Part shown: positions 1-6,180 of the stretch, in pieces
How the letters are laid out: the number at the start of each line of letters is the position of its first letter
Position numbering within the stretch: position 1 is the stretch's first letter
Assembly: GCA_015228695.1 (NCBI GenBank)
Contig: JADGDA010000153.1
Location: 1 to 6,180 of the forward strand
DNA: 6,180 bases
Direction: 5' to 3'
Source of the DNA: Alphaproteobacteria bacterium
GTDB lineage: Bacteria > Pseudomonadota > Alphaproteobacteria > Rhodospirillales > Rhodospirillaceae
The notes under the pieces: model-generated
What the model was told of the DNA's origin: nothing
What the model saw: the letters and a program-made list of their open reading frames with translations, nothing else
The model's database searches: none
Position numbers and translations under genes: made by a program

Positions 1-10
1 GGCCGTCCCG

Positions 11-118
11 TGGCGCGGGAGCGCCGAGCTGTCCTCATGGCGCGGGAGCGCCGGGTTGTCCTCATGGCGCGAGAGCGCCGAGTCGTCCCACGGGCGCGGA
101 AGCGCCGGGACGTCCATT
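11..118 (+). repeat. Four tandem 27-bp repeats, each with a GNRA-loop hairpin, upstream of pnp
   Basis: Four units start at 11, 38, 65 and 92 with an exact 27-bp period. Each contains the inverted repeat GGCGC-N4-GCGCC, at 12-25, 39-52, 66-79 and 93-106. The loops are GGGA, GGGA, GAGA and GGAA, all matching the stable GNRA tetraloop class. The linkers share a GTCC at 31, 58, 85 and 112. A degenerate partial unit, with its spacing one base short, occupies 1-10, so the array probably continues to the left of the window. The last unit ends 16 nt before the pnp ATG, so the repeats would lie in the pnp leader RNA or at the end of the preceding transcription unit. In enterobacteria the pnp leader is a structured autoregulatory element, which makes a regulatory role plausible but unproven here. 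Confidence 0.8.
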
Positions 119-134
119 GAAGGGAAGTTTACGA

Positions 135-2267
135 ATGTCGATGTTCAACGTGTCCCGCAGCGAAATCGAGTGGGGTGGGCGCAAGCTGATTCTGGAGAGT
201 GGACGGGTCGCGCGCCAGGCCTCCGGGGCCGTCATGGCAACCTATGGCGAGACGTGCGTGCTGGCGACCGCGGTGGCCGAGAAGAACGGCCGCATCGGGG
301 ATGACTTTTTCCCGCTGACCTGCAACTACGAGGAAAAATCCTACGCGGCGGGCAAGATTCCCGGCAACTTCTTCCGCCGCGAGGGACGCCCCAGCGAGCG
401 CGAGACCCTGATCTCGCGCCTGATCGACCGCCCGATCCGCCCGTTGTTCGCCTCCGGGTTCCGCAACGAGACCCAGGTCATCTGCACCGTGCTGTCCCAT
501 GACATGGAGAACGATCCCGATATCGTCGCCATGGTCGCCGCCTCCGCCGCCCTCACCATTTCCGGGCTGCCGTTCCTCGGCCCCCTCGGGGCGGCGCGGG
601 TCGGGTACATCAACGGCGCCTACGTCCTCAACCCGCCGATCGACACCTATGCCTCCTCCGAACTCGAACTGGTCGTCGCGGGGACGCGGGAAGGCGTGCT
701 GATGGTCGAATCCCAGGCCAGGGAATTGTCGGAGGACATCATGCTGGGCGCGGTGACCTTCGGGCACGACGGCTTCCAGCCGGTCATCGACGCCATCATC
801 GCCCTGGCCGAGAAGTGCGCCAAGGAGCCGTGGGAGGTTCCGGGCCCCGCTCCGGAAGTCGCCACCGTCCGTGAAAAGCTGACCGCCGCCGGGATCGCCT
901 CCGATCTTGCCGAGGCCTATACGGTGGTGGTCAAGCAGGACCGCTACAAGCGGGTCGGCGAGGTCAAGCAGAGGGCCGTCGCCATGCTCGGCGACAATCA
1001 GGCCGAGTTGGCCGTCGTCGGCAAGGTGTTCAAGGGGATGGAAAGCGACGTCGTCCGCGGCAACATCCTCAAGACGGGAAAGCGCATCGACGGACGTGAC
1101 ACCAAGACCGTGCGTCCCATCGAGGCCGACGTGCACGTGCTTCCCCGCGCCCACGGGTCCGCCCTGTTCACCCGTGGCGAGACCCAGTCCCTGGCCGTGG
1201 TCACCCTGGGCACCAGCCAGGACGAGCAGATCGTGGACGTGCTCCAGGGCGAATACCGCGAGCCGTTCCTGCTGCACTACAATTTCCCTCCGTTCTCGGT
1301 CGGCGAGACCGGGCGCACCGGGTCGCCGGGGCGGCGCGAGGTCGGGCACGGCAAGCTCGCTTGGCGCGCCCTGAAGCCGATGATGCCGAGCAAGCAGGAT
1401 TTCCCCTACACCATCCGGGTGGTGTCCGAGATCACCGAGTCGAACGGCTCGTCGTCGATGGCGTCGGTCTGCGGCGGATCGCTGGCGCTGATGGATGCGG
1501 GCGTGCCCATGGCGCGGCCGGTGGCCGGGGTGGCCATGGGCCTGATCAAGGAAGGCGGCGAGTACGCGGTGCTGACCGACATCCTGGGCGACGAGGACCA
1601 CCTGGGCGACATGGACTTCAAGGTGGCCGGGACCACGAAGGGGATCACCTCCCTCCAGATGGACATCAAGATCACCTCCATCACCAAGGAGATCATGGAC
1701 GTCGCCCTGCGTCAGGCCCACGACGGCCGCCTGCACATTCTGGGCGAGATGAGCAAGGCGCTGGAAGGCGCCCGTGACGACGTCAGCTCGACCGCCCCCA
1801 AAATCACCATCGTGAACGTTCCGAAGGAGAAGATCCGGGACGTCATCGGCCAGGGCGGCAAGGTCATCCGCGAAATCTGCGAAGTGACCGGAGCCAAGAT
1901 CGACATCAACGAAGAAGGCGTCGTCAAGGTGGCCTCCGCCGACCCCGCGAAGGCCCAAGCCGCCATCGACTGGATTCGCGGCATCGTCGCCGAGCCCGAA
2001 ATGGGCGTCATCTACACCGGCAAGGTGGTGAAGGTGGTCGATTTCGGGGCCTTCGTGAACTTCCTCGGCAGCAAGGACGGTCTGGTCCACATCTCCGAGC
2101 TGTCCAGGGAGCGGGTCGGCAAGGTCGCCGACGTGGTCAAGATGGGCGATCAGGTCAAGGTCAAGGTGGTCGGCTTCGACGATCGCGGCAAGGTCAAGCT
2201 GTCGATGAAGCAGGTCGATCAGGAAACGGGCGCCGACCTGGGCGCCGACATGAAGAAGCCGGGCTAG
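135..2267 (+). CDS. pnp: Polyribonucleotide nucleotidyltransferase (PNPase)
   Basis: PNPase degrades RNA 3'-to-5' by phosphorolysis, releasing nucleoside diphosphates. It is a cytoplasmic trimer and often part of the RNA degradosome. The 710-residue product has the complete family layout: first RNase PH domain with the RNA-contacting FFRR loop (79-82), a helical linker, and a second RNase PH domain. The second PH domain carries SPGRREVGHGKLA (397 onward), the ITESNGSSSMASVCGG segment, and the metal-site motif GDEDHLGDMD with Asp 486 and 492. A KH domain with GQGG (572-575) and an S1 domain (about 624-693) follow. ATG 135 is chosen because an AGGGAAG ribosome binding site ends 7 nt upstream. 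ATG 141 would match the usual MFNV start of relatives but is 13 nt from that site, and TTG 117 would include the site in the gene. No domain is truncated. DUF29 and phosphodiesterase genes follow closely, suggesting cotranscription. Confidence 0.97.
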   Translation: MSMFNVSRSEIEWGGRKLILESGRVARQASGAVMATYGETCVLATAVAEKNGRIGDDFFPLTCNYEEKSYAAGKIPGNFFRREGRPSERETLISRLIDRPIRPLFASGFRNETQVICTVLSHDMENDPDIVAMVAASAALTISGLPFLGPLGAARVGYINGAYVLNPPIDTYASSELELVVAGTREGVLMVESQARELSEDIMLGAVTFGHDGFQPVIDAIIALAEKCAKEPWEVPGPAPEVATVREKLTAAGIASDLAEAYTVVVKQDRYKRVGEVKQRAVAMLGDNQAELAVVGKVFKGMESDVVRGNILKTGKRIDGRDTKTVRPIEADVHVLPRAHGSALFTRGETQSLAVVTLGTSQDEQIVDVLQGEYREPFLLHYNFPPFSVGETGRTGSPGRREVGHGKLAWRALKPMMPSKQDFPYTIRVVSEITESNGSSSMASVCGGSLALMDAGVPMARPVAGVAMGLIKEGGEYAVLTDILGDEDHLGDMDFKVAGTTKGITSLQMDIKITSITKEIMDVALRQAHDGRLHILGEMSKALEGARDDVSSTAPKITIVNVPKEKIRDVIGQGGKVIREICEVTGAKIDINEEGVVKVASADPAKAQAAIDWIRGIVAEPEMGVIYTGKVVKVVDFGAFVNFLGSKDGLVHISELSRERVGKVADVVKMGDQVKVKVVGFDDRGKVKLSMKQVDQETGADLGADMKKPG

Positions 2268-2274
2268 GACGCTC

Positions 2275-2715
2275 ATGCCGGCATCGGCGCGCAACGAAAA
2301 GGATTTCACCCTTTGGTGCGCCGAGCGCCTGGCGGAGCTTGAGCCCGATTCGGCCCTGGCGTCCGATCTTCCCCGCCTCGCCGCCGAAATCGACGTCATG
2401 GTGAGCCGGGACCAGCGGGCGATCGAGGAGCATCTGGAACTGACCCTGCGCTGTCTTCTCCGGCGGATCGTCCACTCCCGCGAGGATGTGTTCCTGTCCC
2501 GGATCGCCCTGAAGCGCAGTCGTCAGGCCGTTTCCGACCTCCTGGACCATGGCCCCAGCCTGCGCCCGCACCTTGCCGACATGCTCGCGCGGCAATACCT
2601 CCTTGCCGTGCGGGCGGTGACGGTTGAGGCCCGGATCGGCGAGGAGATGTGTCCCCCCCACTGTCCCTGGACCGTGGAACAGATTCTCGACCCGGACTTT
2701 CTGCCTGTAGCGTGA
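2275..2715 (+). CDS. DUF29 family protein, function unknown
   Basis: The 146-residue product matches the layout of the DUF29 family, common in cyanobacteria and alphaproteobacteria. It has an N-terminal DFTLWCAERLAEL segment (about 10-22), a central acidic/basic helical region with paired Arg around RCLLRRIVHSRED, a GPSLRP segment, and the closing signature CPWTVEQILDPDFLP. It looks like a soluble all-helical protein with no signal peptide or membrane segment. Its biochemical role is not established for the family. It starts 7 nt after the pnp stop. The AGGA at 2266-2269 overlaps the pnp TAG and gives 5 nt spacing to the ATG, so it is very likely translated from the pnp transcript, perhaps by coupling. 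Family assignment comes from motif recognition and is fairly secure; no function can be inferred from the neighbours. Confidence 0.85.
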   Translation: MPASARNEKDFTLWCAERLAELEPDSALASDLPRLAAEIDVMVSRDQRAIEEHLELTLRCLLRRIVHSREDVFLSRIALKRSRQAVSDLLDHGPSLRPHLADMLARQYLLAVRAVTVEARIGEEMCPPHCPWTVEQILDPDFLPVA

Positions 2716-2737
2716 CCCCTACCCGCAGGAGCCTCCC

Positions 2738-3553
2738 GTGCCGCATGACCCCATCCCCGACAACGCGCCGCCCGCCGATACCGGCACCGACGACAACGAC
2801 GGCGGCGGCCCGGCGGCCCTTCTTGGCCTGCCCCGGGTGATCGGACATCGCGGAGCCGCCGCCAGTGCCCCGGAAAACACGGTCGCCTCGTTCCGGGCCG
2901 CCGCCGCCGCCGGCGCCACCATGGTCGAATTCGACGTCAAGCTGACGTCGGACTCCCAGGCCGTGGCGTTTCACGACGAAACCCTGGAGCGCACCACGAA
3001 CGGCCAGGGCCGGATTCGGGACCTCTCCCTTGGCGAGCTTCGCCGCCTGGACGCGGGGGGCTGGTTCGAGCCGGTCTTCGCCGGGGAGGAAATTCCGACC
3101 CTGGAAGCCGTGCTCGACTTCCTGCTCGGCGTCGGAATCCGTCCGAACATCGAACTCAAGCCCTGTCCGGGGCGGGATGAGGAAACCGCCCGCGTCGTCG
3201 TCGCCGTCGCGTCGGCCTGCTGGCCGGCGCACCGGCCGCCGCCGCTGCTTTCCAGTTTCTCGCGGGAGGCGCTGGAGGTGGCCCGCGAGTTGGCCCCGAC
3301 ATGGCCCCGAGGACTGATCGTGGACCGCCTGCCCCCCGACTGGCAGGACGCGACGCTGGCCCTGGGCGTCAGCGCCCTGCACTGCCAACAGCGCCACCTG
3401 AGTCCGGTCGCCGTCGAGGAAATCCGGCGGACCGGGCTCGCGATCGTCGCGTGGACGGTCAATGACTCGGATCGCGCCCGCACCCTTTGGAAGTGGGGGG
3501 TGGACGCCGTGGTCTCCGATTCCCCCGACGTGATTCTGGGCGCGCTGCCATGA
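2738..3553 (+). CDS. Glycerophosphodiester phosphodiesterase (GDPD/UgpQ-type)
   Basis: GDPD-family enzymes hydrolyse glycerophosphodiesters such as glycerophosphocholine or glycerophosphoethanolamine to glycerol-3-phosphate and an alcohol, using a metal-dependent TIM barrel. The 271-residue product shows the expected residues: HRG (His37), PENT (45-48), the EFD metal ligands Glu64 and Asp66, catalytic His79 in FHD, NIELKP with Glu139 and Lys141, and the late WTVN (239-242) and SDSPD segments. About 30 Pro/Asp/Gly-rich residues precede the domain and are not a signal peptide, so a cytosolic UgpQ-like enzyme is more likely than a periplasmic GlpQ-like one. The GTG start is supported by GCAGGAG 6 nt upstream. 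It lies 22 nt after the DUF29 gene, consistent with one operon. No ugp transport genes are in view, so the substrate is inferred from the family only. Confidence 0.93.
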   Translation: MPHDPIPDNAPPADTGTDDNDGGGPAALLGLPRVIGHRGAAASAPENTVASFRAAAAAGATMVEFDVKLTSDSQAVAFHDETLERTTNGQGRIRDLSLGELRRLDAGGWFEPVFAGEEIPTLEAVLDFLLGVGIRPNIELKPCPGRDEETARVVVAVASACWPAHRPPPLLSSFSREALEVARELAPTWPRGLIVDRLPPDWQDATLALGVSALHCQQRHLSPVAVEEIRRTGLAIVAWTVNDSDRARTLWKWGVDAVVSDSPDVILGALP

Positions 3554-3564
3554 ATGAAAAAAAC

Positions 3565-3625
3565 CGCGCGGGGATGGACCAAACTATGGTCTCGGGGGGG
3601 CAAAGCTCCCTATACTCCCCGCGCG
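3565..3625 (+). other. Nested GC-rich inverted repeats in the spacer before the flavoenzyme gene
   Basis: The 106-nt spacer 3554-3659 has 9-bp complementary arms, CGCGCGGGG (3565-3573) and CCCCGCGCG (3617-3625). Between them is a smaller hairpin, GACC-N7-GGTC (3577-3591), followed by a G-run (3594-3600) that could pair with CTCCC just downstream. No U-tract follows, so it is not a classical intrinsic terminator for the phosphodiesterase operon. It could be a Rho-independent-like pause, a leader structure, or chance in GC-rich DNA. Confidence 0.3.
3611..3616 (+). promoter_or_regulatory. Candidate -10 element (TATACT) for the flavoenzyme gene
   Basis: TATACT matches the sigma-70 -10 consensus at five of six positions and stands out in very GC-rich surroundings. 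It would give a 5' leader of roughly 37 nt before GTG 3660. No convincing -35 hexamer is seen at 16-18 bp spacing (candidates such as TGGTCT are poor), so this is tentative. Confidence 0.25.
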
Positions 3626-3631
3626 CGCGGA

Positions 3632-3659
3632 GGGGGCCGCCGGGAGTGGGGGGACAAGG

Positions 3660-3660
<1 letters not shown>
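3632..3660 (+). promoter_or_regulatory. G-quadruplex-type motif spanning ribosome binding site and start codon
   Basis: Four G-tracts lie at 3632-3636, 3642-3644, 3648-3653 and 3658-3660. They are separated by loops CCGCC, AGT and ACAA, meeting the usual G3+ N1-7 pattern on the coding (mRNA) strand. The third tract is also the likely Shine-Dalgarno sequence, and the last G is the first base of the GTG start codon. If folded in mRNA it would block initiation. Folding is not demonstrated, and G-runs are common at this GC content. Confidence 0.4.
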
Positions 3661-5057
<1,397 letters not shown>

Positions 5058-5088
5058 TCGCGTTCCAGTCTTCAATTTCCGAAATATT

Positions 5089-5123
5089 TGTTGCGATGCA
5101 CTAATATTTACTGCATCGCAACA
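5089..5123. promoter_or_regulatory. 35-bp dyad, probable operator (or terminator) upstream of irr
   Basis: Two perfect 12-bp arms, TGTTGCGATGCA (5089-5100) and TGCATCGCAACA (5112-5123), flank an 11-nt AT-rich centre. The centre is itself partly symmetric (TAA at 5102-5104 pairs with TTA at 5108-5110), so 15 of 17 base pairs match around position 5106. The arm centres are about 23 bp apart, roughly two helical turns. A TAATAT at 5139-5144 could be a -10 element, which would put the dyad over the -35 region. Alternatively the RNA hairpin, 31 nt after the flavoenzyme stop, could terminate that gene, but only a short TTTT follows at 5128-5131. It does not resemble the classical Irr box or Fur box. 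Confidence 0.65.
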
Positions 5124-5151
5124 TGCGTTTTGTGACGTTAATATTGCTTTT

Positions 5152-5165
5152 CTTCTTGCAAGAAG
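5152..5165. promoter_or_regulatory. 14-bp perfect palindrome in the irr leader
   Basis: CTTCTTGCAAGAAG is identical to its reverse complement. It sits about 100 nt before the irr ATG, in the same AT-rich spacer as the 35-bp dyad and just after the candidate -10. It could be a second operator half of an irr control region. One such palindrome in 6 kb is not very improbable by chance, so its significance rests on position. Confidence 0.3.
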
Positions 5166-5263
5166 CGGCGGTTTGTGGTGCTCTTGAATCAGTTTGGAGT
5201 TGTTTCAGACTTCGCCCGGGCCGGATCGCTCAGGCCGGAACGGAACATCATCGGGTGGACGCC

Positions 5264-5674
5264 ATGTTTCACGGTCGGCCTTATAGCCACATTCTGGAAC
5301 GTTTGAGAGGGGCGGGTCTGCGTCCCACGCGCCAGCGGCTCGCGCTTGCAAAGATTCTTTTCGAGAACGGGGATCGCCACATCTCCGCCGAGCAGCTTCA
5401 CACCGAGGCGCTCCACGCGGGAATCCGGGTCTCCCTGGCCACGGTGTACAACGCCCTGCACCAGTTCACGACAGCGGGGCTTCTCCGGGAGATCGTGGTG
5501 GATTCCGGACGGTCGTATTTCGACACCAACATCAGCGTCCACCACCATTTCTTCCATGAACGCAGCGGCTATCTCGAAGACATCCCCGGGGAGATCATGA
5601 TCGGCAACCTGCCGGAGGCTCCGGCGGGAACGGCGATCACCCGCGTGGACGTGATCGTCCGCGTCGCGGCCTGA
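5264..5674 (+). CDS. irr: Irr-type Fur-family iron/heme-responsive transcriptional regulator
   Basis: The 136-residue product matches alphaproteobacterial Irr almost end to end. It has a winged-helix DNA-binding part with LRPTRQRLALAKILF (19-33), RHISAEQLH, VSLATVYNALHQFTTAGLLRE (56-76) and YFDTN (85-89), then a dimerisation part with HHHFFHE (His93-95) and LPEAPAGTAITRVDVIVRV. Irr controls heme synthesis, iron storage and iron uptake genes in response to heme status. There are no cysteines at all, so neither the structural Zn CxxC pairs of Fur/PerR nor the N-terminal Cys-Pro heme regulatory motif of Bradyrhizobium Irr is present; the His triplet is the remaining candidate heme site. ATG 5264 fits the family N-terminus (MFHGRPYSHILERL), with GGGTGG 5 nt upstream. 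An in-frame upstream ATG at 5123 is rejected because the extension uses rare AT-rich codons and lies in the regulatory spacer. GTG 5255 is also possible. Confidence 0.9.
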   Translation: MFHGRPYSHILERLRGAGLRPTRQRLALAKILFENGDRHISAEQLHTEALHAGIRVSLATVYNALHQFTTAGLLREIVVDSGRSYFDTNISVHHHFFHERSGYLEDIPGEIMIGNLPEAPAGTAITRVDVIVRVAA

Positions 5675-5692
5675 CAGATCGCGGGAAAGGCA

Positions 5693-5713
5693 CCGGCGCG
5701 GGGGGAGCGCCGG
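5693..5713 (+). other. GC hairpin in the irr-rubrerythrin spacer
   Basis: CCGGCGC (5693-5699) and GCGCCGG (5707-5713) form a perfect 7-bp stem around a GGGGGGA loop, 18 nt after the irr stop. It is followed by G-runs rather than U, so a classical intrinsic terminator is unlikely. Its core, GGCGC-GGGGGGA-GCGCC, closely resembles the repeated hairpin in front of pnp. It may act as a processing or stability element between irr and the rubrerythrin gene. Confidence 0.45.
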
Positions 5714-5749
5714 GGGGGGCGGTCGTGTCTCTGGGGGGAGAAGCGGGCC

Positions 5750-6172
5750 ATGTCGACCTTGAAGGGGTCTCGGACCGAGGCCAATCTGAAAGCCGCCCTC
5801 GTCGGTGAGGCGCTCGCCAACCGCCGCTACCTGTTTTTCGCGCAACGCGCCGATATCGAAGGCCACGGAAGCGTAGCCGCCCTGTTCCGCGCCACGGCGG
5901 AGGGCGAGACCGGCCATGCCCTTGGGCATCTCGGCTATCTGGAGGCGCTGGGCGACCCCGTGACCGGACTCCCCATCGGCTCGACGGCGGACAATCTCCA
6001 GGCGGCGGTGGTGGGGGAAACCCAGGAATACAGCGGCATGTATCCCGAAATGGCCAAGGCGGCGCGCGAAGAGGGCTTCACCGAGATCGCCGATTGGTTC
6101 GAGACCCTGGCCAAAGTCGAAAAATCCCACGCCGGACGCTTCCAGAAGGCGCTCGCCGACCTGCGGGGGTAA
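5750..6172 (+). CDS. Rubrerythrin-family diiron protein lacking the rubredoxin domain
   Basis: The 140-residue product is a ferritin-like four-helix protein of the rubrerythrin family, whose members reduce hydrogen peroxide at a non-heme diiron site. The ligand set is complete: Glu20 (VGEALANRRY), Glu53 and His56 (EGETGH), Glu90 and Glu93 (GETQEY), and Glu124 and His127 (VEKSH). Spacing closely follows classical rubrerythrin. It ends at the end of the four-helix domain, so the C-terminal rubredoxin-like Cys4 iron domain found in Desulfovibrio rubrerythrin is missing and an external electron donor would be needed. GGGGGAG lies 9 nt before the ATG. The spacer to irr is 75 nt, so the two may share a transcript. 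Neighbouring irr suggests iron- or heme-linked control (inference). A role in iron handling rather than peroxide reduction is possible. Confidence 0.92.
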   Translation: MSTLKGSRTEANLKAALVGEALANRRYLFFAQRADIEGHGSVAALFRATAEGETGHALGHLGYLEALGDPVTGLPIGSTADNLQAAVVGETQEYSGMYPEMAKAAREEGFTEIADWFETLAKVEKSHAGRFQKALADLRG

Positions 6173-6180
6173 GTTTAGGC

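Noticed and set aside
1..118. CRISPR array
   Set aside because: Units are contiguous 27-bp tandem repeats with similar linkers, not repeats separated by unique spacers, and no cas genes are present.
56..304. 82-codon + frame covering the repeats and the start of pnp
   Set aside because: It owes its openness to the stop-free 27-bp repeat and then overlaps pnp out of frame for 170 nt.
129..2399. 756-codon open frame on the minus strand opposite pnp
   Set aside because: It mirrors pnp codon structure, is His/Asp/Gly-rich with no recognisable domain, and is the usual GC-rich antisense shadow of a certain gene.
2396..3397. 333-codon minus-strand frame across the DUF29 and phosphodiesterase genes
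   Set aside because: Low-complexity Gly/Arg-rich translation with no motif; shadow of two supported + strand genes.
5123..5263. Signal-peptide-like N-terminal extension of the irr product
   Set aside because: Rare AT-rich codons, no ribosome binding site before ATG 5123, overlap with the dyad, and Irr homologs start near MFHGRP; treated as non-coding leader.
5058..5263. Classical Irr box (ICE) or Fur box before irr
   Set aside because: No convincing GAA-N3-TTC symmetric core or GATAATGATAATCATTATC-like site was found; the dyads present have different sequences.
5693..5720. Intrinsic terminator after irr
   Set aside because: A good stem exists but it is followed by G-runs, not a U-tract.
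5189..6130. 313-codon minus-strand frame across irr and rubrerythrin
   Set aside because: It runs opposite two recognisable genes and shows no domain.

Overview
The window is a GC-rich stretch with strong third-position GC preference. It carries six genes, all on the + strand, and nearly all the space is coding. Gene content and protein flavour point to an alphaproteobacterium, most likely of the Rhodospirillales (Magnetospirillum/Rhodospirillum-like): an Irr-type Fur-family regulator, a DUF29 protein, a PNPase with alphaproteobacterial features, and a rubrerythrin beside irr. The genus cannot be fixed from the sequence alone.

Left part (1-3553): a leader made of four exact-period 27-bp tandem repeats, each able to form a 5-bp hairpin with a GNRA-type loop, precedes pnp (polynucleotide phosphorylase). 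A DUF29 gene follows after 7 nt and a glycerophosphodiester phosphodiesterase gene after a further 22 nt. These three genes are packed like an operon. PNPase is an RNA-decay enzyme and the phosphodiesterase recycles phospholipid head groups. No shared pathway is evident, so the grouping may be only transcriptional.

Middle part (3554-5057): a structured, G-rich 106-nt spacer leads to a 465-residue flavin-dependent TIM-barrel oxidoreductase of the nitronate monooxygenase/NPD family. It has a C-terminal four-cysteine tail that could hold an Fe-S cluster or zinc. Its 3' end contains a sharp patch of AT-ending codons.

Right part (5058-6180): an AT-rich regulatory spacer holds a near-perfect 35-bp dyad and a 14-bp palindrome. 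It is followed by irr (heme/iron-responsive regulator) and a rubredoxin-less rubrerythrin that keeps the diiron ligand set. The pair, perhaps with the Cys-tailed flavoenzyme, looks like an iron/peroxide module (inference).

Most of the window is ordinary. The features most worth a second look are in the cis elements: the repeat leader of pnp, the dyad before irr, the G-quadruplex-like motif over one start codon, and the codon-usage anomaly. No CRISPR array, tRNA, rRNA or insertion sequence was seen.
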